This document shows, in pieces, positions 56,327-64,000 of a stretch of DNA of 64,000 bases (its first letter is position 1; every line of letters begins with the position of its first letter). Where the stretch lies: positions 1-64,000 of the forward strand of contig NZ_JAKFWH010000006.1 in the NCBI RefSeq assembly GCF_021731985.1, written 5' to 3'. The position numbers were made by a program, and so were the translations under genes. Source of the DNA: Nitrosomonas sp. (GTDB lineage Bacteria; Pseudomonadota; Gammaproteobacteria; Burkholderiales; Nitrosomonadaceae). The notes below the pieces were generated by a model. The model did no database searches. It worked only from the letters and a program-made list of their open reading frames with translations, and was not told where the DNA came from.

Positions 56327-57025
56327 ATGAAATTAGCAAATAGAGCAGTGACTGACGTATTGCGAGACGCAATGAAGAGTAGGGCTTCAACTAAGCCTGT
56401 TCTGGATTCGGCTGAAGATACTGGAACTGAATTGATGGGCGCTGATGATTTCACGTTGAAAGACATTAAATTATCTGTTGCGGCAGTCATTCAGCAATGG
56501 GTAGAAACGGACGATCTTGATGATGGTGAAACGTATGCGGATCGTTTGCTTGCATTAATGATCGGCACCGCTGATGAAAATCATGACGGCGATATCACTG
56601 ATGATGAGCAAGGTGTTTTGGATATAGCGCTCAATGCGGCATGGGACTATTTATCCAGTAAAGGTGCTTCAGATGAGGATCTTGACGTGCTGCTAAATGA
56701 CTGGGATGGCGATGTTGCTGACCGCGTGCGCGACCTAGTAGCATCCGTATTGCCAGAGGGTGAAGATGAATCTGATTCTGATATTGATAACTTCGCCTTT
56801 AGTGCCAGCGATCAGGAACCGGCTTTGGATGCGGCATACAAGATGAAAATGGCGATTCGCAAGGGCAAGAAAATGCGCATCAGAAAGCGCGTATCTGGAA
56901 CCGTTCGATTGAGTGCAGCCCAGAAGGTTGGGCTTCGTAAGGCGCGCATGAAAAGCCACTCAGCTACAGCGAGAATGCGCCGGGCAAAATCGATGAAGAT
57001 TCGCAGAAAAGCTGGATTGAAGTAA
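56327..57025 (+). CDS. Hypothetical virion protein, acidic centre and highly basic C-terminus
   Basis: KMKMAIRKGKKMRIRKRVSGTVRLSAAQKVGLRKARMKSHSATARMRRAKSMKIRRKAGLK. Confidence 0.6.
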   Translation: MKLANRAVTDVLRDAMKSRASTKPVLDSAEDTGTELMGADDFTLKDIKLSVAAVIQQWVETDDLDDGETYADRLLALMIGTADENHDGDITDDEQGVLDIALNAAWDYLSSKGASDEDLDVLLNDWDGDVADRVRDLVASVLPEGEDESDSDIDNFAFSASDQEPALDAAYKMKMAIRKGKKMRIRKRVSGTVRLSAAQKVGLRKARMKSHSATARMRRAKSMKIRRKAGLK

Positions 57026-57051
57026 AAACATTAGATTAACTGAAGCCCTTG

Positions 57052-57093
57052 AGCGCTACCGTATCGAGAAAAACGTCCGGTAGCGCTTTTTTT
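57052..57093 (+). terminator. Rho-independent terminator
   Basis: AGCGCTACCG...CGGTAGCGCT followed by a T tract. Confidence 0.85.
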
Positions 57094-57104
57094 ACATCTA
57101 CATT

Positions 57105-57911
57105 ATGAATAGAACATCATCGCAACCGCCAAGCCTTGAAGGAAACTCGCTCTCATCACTTTGGGATGGTCTTTCGCCGCATTTGATAGCCAGCTTCTAT
57201 GAGATTAAAAAAAGTGATGATGGCGTGTGGTCAAGAGCAAAAGCAGACCCTGTGACCGTTCTGGCTCCTTTGTCTGAAGCCAGCATGGAGATATCCTTGA
57301 GCTGGCAAAGCCCATTTGAGCACGCCGGACCGGAATCACGCGCGCCCACGCTGCTTGCTATGCTTCAATCGGGTGCGTTGATGCCATTAATTGACGCATT
57401 CCTGAAAGGTGATGATGCATCAAGTATGGCCTCTCAAGCGCAGCAAAAATCAAATGATTTTATTCGCCAGTTCGAAGGTAGAACCGGCATTACCAAGCTG
57501 AATTCAATGCAGGTATTCAATGGTATGCCGCCTGTTAAGTTTCAGGTTACCGCTTTATTCCGGGCATGGAGTGATCCATTTGCTGAAGTGGAAGCGCCAT
57601 TCAATAAACTCATGGAATGGTCGCTGCCGGTAAAACTCTCACCCGATGGTTCGGTATTGGCAAGATCGGCTCAGGCAGTCAAGGGCAATACTGGGTTTAT
57701 TGATGCTTTGGTACCGTCTATCGCGCCTACCATGGTGGCCATGAAGTACAAGAACCGCATCTATTCTCCACTGGTTATTGAGTTTATAAAAGACCCAATA
57801 GAATCACCTGTTGACAGAAATGGCCGGTATGTTGAAAAAGCGGTAACGATGACACTGGCAACACTGACGGCTATAGATCGGGATGATTGGGTTAAGTATG
57901 GCAGTTTGTAA
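57105..57911 (+). CDS. Hypothetical virion (baseplate/tail) protein
   Basis: Late operon, 268 aa. Confidence 0.5.
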   Translation: MNRTSSQPPSLEGNSLSSLWDGLSPHLIASFYEIKKSDDGVWSRAKADPVTVLAPLSEASMEISLSWQSPFEHAGPESRAPTLLAMLQSGALMPLIDAFLKGDDASSMASQAQQKSNDFIRQFEGRTGITKLNSMQVFNGMPPVKFQVTALFRAWSDPFAEVEAPFNKLMEWSLPVKLSPDGSVLARSAQAVKGNTGFIDALVPSIAPTMVAMKYKNRIYSPLVIEFIKDPIESPVDRNGRYVEKAVTMTLATLTAIDRDDWVKYGSL

Positions 57912-58019
57912 TTTGCTGCTGCGGAATATTCCGTAAGTTATTCTCGATTTGAGTTCGTACAGGACATAGCACTTAGCTTGTATTTTAAGGTTGTTTGCTC
58001 AGCGATATCCTTTTCCAAA

Positions 58020-58257
58020 TCGGCTATCAGACTTCGTTGATAGCTATCACAGGCAAGCTGATATGTTTGGGCTAAGATTGGAAGATAGCAAGTCAAAAAA
58101 ACTCATGAAAGTAATAGTTCAGATCAATGCGCGGATGGGCAAAGGCACTATTAAGGTAGCATCTGAAGGCACTAATCAGTTGTGGAAGATGAAGCAAGGG
58201 AGTAGGAGCCCTGGTTATACTACTGATTGGGATGAGTTGGTGGCTGTGAAGAATTAG
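58020..58257 (+). pseudogene. Truncated umuC 3' fragment
   Basis: [64 protein letters not shown] nearly identical to the C-terminus of the UmuC at 19358-20632. Confidence 0.93.
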
Positions 58258-58436
58258 ATTTTCTAACTAACGGATAAAGATCGGGTAGAATGGATATTGA
58301 TGCTTGTCATGGACAACCTAGGAATAAAGAGATAGTTGCATCGATTAGAAAGTCTGTGGAAGATAATAAAAATATCTTGATATTCCCGAAAGAATTTGAA
58401 CACAATGTTATAAACAAACATTAAAGGAGAGTTTAA

Positions 58437-59567
58437 TTGAAAAAAATATCAAGTATTGTCTTTGCTGCATTGTTGGCAATGTCAACTACATTTGCACTGG
58501 CTACAGTTCCAACAATAGGACCTAAAGCATACACTCCCACAAGTACAAGTGGAACTGTTTACTATGTTGCCACCAGTGGTTCAGGAACCACATGCTCTAT
58601 CTCTGTACCTTGCACCATGCCTACCGTTATCGGGAAGGTTGCTCCAGGTGATAAAGTATTTTTGAGAGATGGGATTTATTCATTAACTTCAACGGTTAAC
58701 ATTTATGCTAGCGGATCTTCTGGAAGCCCGATCATATTTGAAAGTTATCTAGGTGAACAAGCTATTTTTGATGGCAGTTCAAATGCTAAAGGTGATGCTG
58801 TTCGAATTCAGATTACCGGAGATTGGGTTAAATTAAGAAATATAACCATCCGGAACATGCCGCAACAAGGTTTATGGATTCAGGGAAATGACAATGTTAT
58901 CGATGCGGTTACAGTCTATGACAATTATCTCTCAGGTATTCTTGTTCATCATAGTTACAGCACTCCATACACAAAATCGTCTAGAAATTCCATAATCAAC
59001 AGTGTTATTTTTGGTAACGTTGATGAAGGATATACCACGGAAGGGGCGAATGGTGGAAACGCCGATGGCATATCCATTTCAAGTGGCAATGATAATATCG
59101 TTAAATGGAATTATGTAGCCAAAAATTCTGATGATGGAATTGATGCATGGAGATCTATAGGAACATTAATCCAATTTAATCTAGTTTTATTCAATGGTTT
59201 ATTGGATGGAAATGGTAATGGAATTAAAGCTGGCGGCGATTCTCCTAGTGCTGACAACATAGTTAAAAATAATATCTCAGTTGGAAATCGTGAAACCGGT
59301 ATCGATTGTAATGGTGGCGATAATATCACTATCGGAAACAACACAACTTGGAGTAACAAGAAGAGCTACATCTTATGTTCGGATAGTATCGTAACTGATA
59401 ATATTGAACTTGAATACAATCATGCTGGAACTGGTTCAACAAACACCGGGAATTCATGGAATGCTGGTGGAACTGTTTTGATGGATTATTGGGATGTTTC
59501 TAATAAATTATTTTTAACTCCTAGTTCACAAACTTTTCAAGCTATTGGAGCAAGGGCAACTTACTGA
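58437..59567 (+). CDS. Secreted right-handed parallel beta-helix (pectate-lyase-like) protein
   Basis: Signal peptide; VYYVATSGSGTTCSISVPCTMPTVIGKVAPGDKVFLRDGIY; NVIDAVTVYDN/NIVKNNISVGN repeats; TTG start likely. Confidence 0.8.
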   Translation: MKKISSIVFAALLAMSTTFALATVPTIGPKAYTPTSTSGTVYYVATSGSGTTCSISVPCTMPTVIGKVAPGDKVFLRDGIYSLTSTVNIYASGSSGSPIIFESYLGEQAIFDGSSNAKGDAVRIQITGDWVKLRNITIRNMPQQGLWIQGNDNVIDAVTVYDNYLSGILVHHSYSTPYTKSSRNSIINSVIFGNVDEGYTTEGANGGNADGISISSGNDNIVKWNYVAKNSDDGIDAWRSIGTLIQFNLVLFNGLLDGNGNGIKAGGDSPSADNIVKNNISVGNRETGIDCNGGDNITIGNNTTWSNKKSYILCSDSIVTDNIELEYNHAGTGSTNTGNSWNAGGTVLMDYWDVSNKLFLTPSSQTFQAIGARATY

Positions 59568-59654
59568 GCTATTATTTTCTCCCCGCCCAGGGATAGAACC
59601 GCAGATCAAAGAGACCCTGGTGGAAAGAGCTGATTTATAAATTTTAGACCACAG

Positions 59655-59676
59655 AACCCGCTTAGGCGGGTTTTTT
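59655..59676 (+). terminator. Rho-independent terminator
   Basis: AACCCGC-ttag-GCGGGTT-TTTT. Confidence 0.8.
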
Positions 59677-60007
59677 ATTGCCCATAGCCAGCCAGCGTCC
59701 TGCTGGTTTTTTTACGTCCTTAGTTTGGAGTTTGGTATCGAGCAGATGACACGAGCAGATGAAAATCACTTCTTGTCTTTGGAAGACTCCCCTTCTTGGT
59801 GTTAACGCAGTTATAGCTTTCTTCTACGTCAAATTCCTTAAATTTATGCAGCCGCCAGATATTTCCGCTATCGAGCGTCTCAGCTTCCACCCAAAAAGCA
59901 ATAGCGGAAAATCCACCAAATTCCACCTGCACAATTTAGCACAATCATGGCATGTAGTTACATGACCAAAAGAGGTGTTGCTGGTGATTTATTATCCTGT
60001 TCTCAGA

Positions 60008-60763
60008 ATGCGGCGTTTGACTGTGCAACTCCGAGAACTATCAATTGGCGAATCGATAAAGATCGCATCCATGCCGGTACATTTAGAAGAGGCTTCCGTT
60101 ACCGCTATGCTTCGGTATGCCGTCGAAAGTGTGAAGGGCAAGGACATTATCGAAGATCCAGCGTATTGGACGGTTCAAGAACGCATTATGGCGGTATGTC
60201 ATTATCTGGCATCCATTTCCGATGGCGAACCGGATTTCACAATTGGTAAAGGCCGATATTCAGACTATTTGGATGGTAGTAACGATGTCGGTTTGATGGA
60301 AAGCGATATCAATATCGGTGAAGTGGGCGGGGATATCTGGCACATAAGGCACTTGACCGGCGCTATGGCCGAATCGATTGAGCGTCTAAGTGGTGAAATA
60401 GAAGGGGTATCTGGAAAGCTTCACTGGTTGTTGGGCGGGATGGCTGCGCAATTGACGATAGATGGCGAAAATAGTCCAAGTCCAATAGATGGTGAGGGTA
60501 AATTTGATCAGTTTCTTGTTGACCGGATGAAAGTCATGGCCGGTTATCCCGAGAGTGATTTTAATGCATTGCTTGGCCTATATTTCACCGGACGCGAAAA
60601 ACTACACCACTTATTCCACATAGAATTCGATAACAACGGAATTGTTTCACTACCAAAAGGAGGGGCGGCAAGCGATTTGCCACCCGCCCGATTTCCGGTT
60701 AGTACCTGCCTCTCGCGCGTCGTGCTTAACCTGGTCAGAGTCGCTCATGAGCCTGGCATCTAA
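60008..60763 (+). CDS. Phage tail assembly/baseplate-associated protein
   Basis: MRRLTVQLRELSIGESIKIASMPVHLEEASVTAMLRYAV; probable start inside ORF beginning 59975. Confidence 0.5.
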   Translation: MRRLTVQLRELSIGESIKIASMPVHLEEASVTAMLRYAVESVKGKDIIEDPAYWTVQERIMAVCHYLASISDGEPDFTIGKGRYSDYLDGSNDVGLMESDINIGEVGGDIWHIRHLTGAMAESIERLSGEIEGVSGKLHWLLGGMAAQLTIDGENSPSPIDGEGKFDQFLVDRMKVMAGYPESDFNALLGLYFTGREKLHHLFHIEFDNNGIVSLPKGGAASDLPPARFPVSTCLSRVVLNLVRVAHEPGI

Positions 60764-60971
60764 CATCAGCCTTTATTCCCACACCTCTTTGCTTGACGCA
60801 CTGAATCTGCCTGCAAGTGTGGCAAAAGATTTCTTTGACGGCAAGCCGTTTGGAGATTGGAAGAAAGTGCGAGAAGCGGAAGCCAAAACACAATCAGCAA
60901 TTGTCGGTCGTCTGAATTCAGTAATTCGGGCGATTGGCATACTTGCCAAGACAACAGCAGGGAGAAGATAG
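60747..60971 (+). CDS. Hypothetical phage protein
   Basis: MSLASNISLYSHTSLLDALNLPASVAKDFFDGKPFGDWKKVREAEAKTQSAI; overlaps upstream gene. Confidence 0.55.
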   Translation: MSLASNISLYSHTSLLDALNLPASVAKDFFDGKPFGDWKKVREAEAKTQSAIVGRLNSVIRAIGILAKTTAGRR

Positions 60972-60973
60972 AC

Positions 60974-61288
60974 ATGGAAAATCCACAACAATGCCCGCAC
61001 ACAATGCAAATGGGGTCGCATGAAGCAAGGATAGTCGCGCTAGAAAAAGGAATGGAGGATCTTGAACATTCTATTGAGGACAAGATAAATAAAGTGACTG
61101 CAATGGCACAGAACAATGCTGTAAAGATTATCGAAGATAAGGCAAATCAGTCTGGTTTCATAAAAGGCGTACATATCACAGCAACACTCATTGGCTACGC
61201 AATAATCATTGGTTTGTTGCTGATGGCAGGGAAATTTACTGGGGCTATAGAGTCATTCCTAAAACTATTAAGTGGTAAGGGTTTATAA
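60974..61288 (+). CDS. Holin-like single-TM protein
   Basis: MENPQQCPHTMQMGSHEARIVALEKGMEDLEHSIEDKINKV...TATLIGYAIIIGLLLMAG. Confidence 0.55.
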   Translation: MENPQQCPHTMQMGSHEARIVALEKGMEDLEHSIEDKINKVTAMAQNNAVKIIEDKANQSGFIKGVHITATLIGYAIIIGLLLMAGKFTGAIESFLKLLSGKGL

Positions 61289-61291
61289 AAC

Positions 61292-61849
61292 ATGGGTTCA
61301 GCAGCATTAATTATGGCAAAAAAATACCTTCCGTATCTCATTGTGGCGATTGTAGTAATCGGTTTTCTGACATGGGCAATCTCGAGTATTTATAAGGCCG
61401 GTGAAGCATCCAAAAATGCCGAATGGCTGATTAAGGACGCAGAGCAACGGGAAGCTTTGGCAAAAGAAATGGGAGAGGCCATGCAGCGCGTGGCTGATGA
61501 TAGAAAAAAGAATGAAATGCACACTATGGAGGTAATCAATGAAAGAGACCGTCAAATTAGTAGCCTTAATAATCATCTTGATGACAGTAAGCGCGTGCTC
61601 ATCCATACACAAAACACCGCTTGTAATGGCAACGCCGTGCCTGGAAAAAACAACGGTACCGTTGACTCTGGTGGAGCCACCCGTGAATCTGGAATACGAG
61701 TCTCAGGAGGATATGCTGAAGAGGTATATGTATCAGAAGAAATGACCAATACCATCATCAATGACTTACATCGGCAAAGAGAAGAGCTAAAGATATATTT
61801 TAAAGCATGCGCGGCAGAACTCAGGCCACTGGTAAACATTGTTAACTGA
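61292..61849 (+). CDS. Rz-like inner-membrane spanin subunit
   Basis: N-terminal TM then coiled coil; hosts nested lipoprotein ORF. Confidence 0.75.
   Translation: MGSAALIMAKKYLPYLIVAIVVIGFLTWAISSIYKAGEASKNAEWLIKDAEQREALAKEMGEAMQRVADDRKKNEMHTMEVINERDRQISSLNNHLDDSKRVLIHTQNTACNGNAVPGKNNGTVDSGGATRESGIRVSGGYAEEVYVSEEMTNTIINDLHRQREELKIYFKACAAELRPLVNIVN
61539..61745 (+). CDS. Rz1-like o-spanin lipoprotein nested in Rz
   Basis: MKETVKLVALIIILMTVSACSSIHKTPLVMATPCLEKTTVPLTLVEPPVN; lipobox VSAC, +1 frame. Confidence 0.8.
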   Translation: MKETVKLVALIIILMTVSACSSIHKTPLVMATPCLEKTTVPLTLVEPPVNLEYESQEDMLKRYMYQKK

Positions 61850-61864
61850 CTATGAAAGTTCATC

Positions 61865-62437
61865 ATGATACAAAGATCGAATAGATTGCGGTGGATTACA
61901 GGATTCAAATACAGAACCACTGAGCCTTATTGGTTGTTTACAAACTTCAGACCCAAAAAAGCAATTGAGTTAAACAGAATCCACCTGACGCGCGAAGGTC
62001 TTTTGTTTATCGAAGCCGGGTATTCATCTGACGGTCCTAGCGGTCCCACGATAGATACCAAGGACATTATGCCGGGAGCAACAGGCGCGCACGATCCTGG
62101 TTATGAATTGCTACGCAACGAAATGATGGGTGTGCCGGTGGATATCGTGCAGCCAGAGCAACGGGCTGGTGAGAGGCTGATCTATAACACCCCAGATGAA
62201 GAAAAGGTAATCAAAAACGCAAGTCATGAGCAAATCAGACACGAATTTGACAAATTGCTTGCTGATTTGATGCTTTTGGATGGTCAAATAGTATGTCAGA
62301 AATTCGATAAATATCCGCGCTTCAAGAAGCTGCTGGGTAAAGTCTTGGTATTCAGAGCGCAGTATTTCTATGACGGGCTGAGACTGGGCGGTGTATCTTC
62401 GGCAATCGTATGCCGCAAAGAATACGCAGCGCCTTAA
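61865..62437 (+). CDS. DUF1353-like phage protein
   Basis: LLFIEAGYSSDGPSGPTIDTKDIMPGATGAHDPGYELLRN. Confidence 0.6.
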   Translation: MIQRSNRLRWITGFKYRTTEPYWLFTNFRPKKAIELNRIHLTREGLLFIEAGYSSDGPSGPTIDTKDIMPGATGAHDPGYELLRNEMMGVPVDIVQPEQRAGERLIYNTPDEEKVIKNASHEQIRHEFDKLLADLMLLDGQIVCQKFDKYPRFKKLLGKVLVFRAQYFYDGLRLGGVSSAIVCRKEYAAP

Positions 62438-62572
62438 TGCCTGCAGACTACTCACAATTCTAATTCCCTCGAATACGGGGGAATTAAACCGGAAAAACAG
62501 CCAGTTCATGGCGATTCAGTAAGGCAAAGTTCTGTTCATCAGATTCACTTATGAACTATAGGACAGCCAATC

Positions 62573-63073
62573 ATGACAGTTTCTAATACAGCATATCTTC
62601 ACGGCTTCTACAACGTTTCAAAAGCGCTTGGTGCGAAGGTTATTTCCAGCGATTTCACTATGGAAATAGAAGGCTTTGAGCAAAATTACTTGCTTTGCAA
62701 GCAAGCGCCATGGGCGCAAGTATCCCCTGCTGGCGAAATAGAGGTTCCGGGGCCGATTGGATCTGCTTCATGGCAGCCACAACAAATAAGAGTCAATCAT
62801 CAAGGGCAGATTGCGCTCGAAGAAACCGTGGCTGGAAGCATAGACAATATGTTGATCAACATCATCACTCGTGGCGGCAGGTTCAACGCAAAAATGTACG
62901 AAGGAACGCCACAAAAGTTCTTGCGGGCAAAGCGCTACGAGGACTGCTTTATACAGATGGATGACGCAGACAGGGATTGGGAAAACAGATCACAGATACT
63001 GATGTTTACTGGAACGATGTTTTTTCATTACTTTGGCGAGGTAATTCCTGGAAATTCAGGCGATTACACATAA
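62573..63073 (+). CDS. Tail tube-like protein
   Basis: Position after sheath; 166 aa; leader motif shared with capsid gene. Confidence 0.5.
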   Translation: MTVSNTAYLHGFYNVSKALGAKVISSDFTMEIEGFEQNYLLCKQAPWAQVSPAGEIEVPGPIGSASWQPQQIRVNHQGQIALEETVAGSIDNMLINIITRGGRFNAKMYEGTPQKFLRAKRYEDCFIQMDDADRDWENRSQILMFTGTMFFHYFGEVIPGNSGDYT

Positions 63074-63106
63074 TTTTTTCATTAACTTTAACAGGAGTAA
63101 ATTGAT

Positions 63107-63463
63107 ATGGGAGCACCATCATTTTTAGGCGGTAAAGTTCAAACCAAAAAAGGATCATCAGGTAGCGAGGTAATTAGCGCTGAAGATGTCGATAAAAATT
63201 ACATGAGCAAAGCGTCGCCCAAGATCGTTGAAGGTGCAAATGCAGCAATGGGCACTACGGCTCTTGTAGGCGGTGCTAAAGTTGTTGCAAATACCAGAGT
63301 GACTGCTAATACCAGAATATTTCTTACATCTCAGGCAGACGGCGGTACTCCTGGTTGGTTGCGTATTTCTGCCAGAACCCCCGGTACCAGTTTCACTATC
63401 ACATCTAGCAGTGGCACTGACACCAGTACCGTAGCATACGAGCTGATTGAACCAGACGCATAA
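63107..63463 (+). CDS. Hypothetical virion protein
   Basis: Late operon ORF, Ser/Thr/Gly-rich. Confidence 0.5.
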   Translation: MGAPSFLGGKVQTKKGSSGSEVISAEDVDKNYMSKASPKIVEGANAAMGTTALVGGAKVVANTRVTANTRIFLTSQADGGTPGWLRISARTPGTSFTITSSSGTDTSTVAYELIEPDA

Positions 63464-63472
63464 GGCTGACAA

Positions 63473-63859
63473 ATGGCTACTATAGAAGCGCTCGTTGATA
63501 ATTTTCTCATGAATGAGCGTCCTGATAGTATCGTGCTAGACCCCGCGACCGTGCTTGCCAAGGCGGTTGCGGCAACAGAATTTTATGCGGGATATGCGAA
63601 TCTTGAGGCAAATGACGGTGTTGATCCGCCATTGCCTGCAATTGCTGCCAACACAGTCATCAGTTACTCAGAATGGGCTTTGATCAAGCCGTTGTTCATG
63701 CTCATGACGGAGCTTGAAACATCTACGCAGCTTGAAGCTTCGCGCGCCCTGGGAGTCGATGTTTTTGGCCGGTCATCCAGTGAAGTTCAGCAGGAAATCA
63801 ACCAATATCAAATGGAATTGCCGCAAAAGGCATTTCTGCAAACAATCATAACAGTGTGA
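63473..63859 (+). CDS. Hypothetical virion protein
   Basis: Late operon ORF. Confidence 0.5.
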   Translation: MATIEALVDNFLMNERPDSIVLDPATVLAKAVAATEFYAGYANLEANDGVDPPLPAIAANTVISYSEWALIKPLFMLMTELETSTQLEASRALGVDVFGRSSSEVQQEINQYQMELPQKAFLQTIITV

Positions 63860-63869
63860 TAACTGCCCT

Positions 63870-64000
63870 GTGATTCTATACCTCAATAGCGGAGACCAAA
63901 TACGTGGCGACCTTATAAAATCCGCCATAATTCGCTCGGATATGTCGCCGGTACCGGTTACGCTCGAGGCAGAGATCCGGGCTGATGAAGATATGGCTAA
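63870..64000 (+). CDS. Partial hypothetical phage protein running off the window
   Basis: GTG start; MILYLNSGDQIRGDLIKSAIIRSDMSPVPVTLEAEIRADEDMA... Confidence 0.45.
   Translation, partial: MILYLNSGDQIRGDLIKSAIIRSDMSPVPVTLEAEIRADEDMA

Overview
The window reads as a host chromosome flank (about 1-3050) followed by a large temperate myovirus-like prophage from about 3050 to beyond 64000; its right end is not in the window. PEP-CTERM genes, an ornithine decarboxylase and a PagL-like gene suggest a betaproteobacterium, possibly Nitrosomonadaceae (inference only). The prophage starts at a truncated tRNA-Phe 3' end (putative att site) next to a tyrosine integrase. It has a long leftward early operon (about 15.3 to 4.5 kb) with RdgC, SbcC-like, RecT-like and PD-(D/E)XK nuclease genes. 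A CI/Cro-type switch lies at about 22.1-22.9 kb. A rightward early region encodes an O-like initiator, DnaC, a DNA methyltransferase, DUF968, DUF1064 and terminase. Virion genes unusually lie on both strands: portal, a virion protein and a transglycosylase on minus; prohead protease, capsid, sheath, tube and lysis genes on plus. Several accessory islands interrupt the phage: DUF5131/TcmP-like pair, HicAB plus a third gene, UmuC, three PEP-CTERM genes plus an orphan PEP-CTERM tail, a SLATT-like 2TM protein and a putative PD-(D/E)XK protein with similar upstream regions, SRAP-like, ACP-like and a secreted beta-helix protein. The strongest structural observations are: (i) five copies of a 15-bp operator TTAGGC-N3-GCCTAA at two promoters 7 kb apart; (ii) similar ~110-bp leaders before two candidate defence genes; (iii) iterons plus a G-quadruplex motif inside the replication initiator gene; (iv) a repeat array inside the small terminase gene; (v) a conserved leader motif before late virion genes; (vi) an in-frame TGA splitting a phage gene; (vii) two aberrant tRNA-like elements. 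All family calls come from reading protein motifs without database searches.
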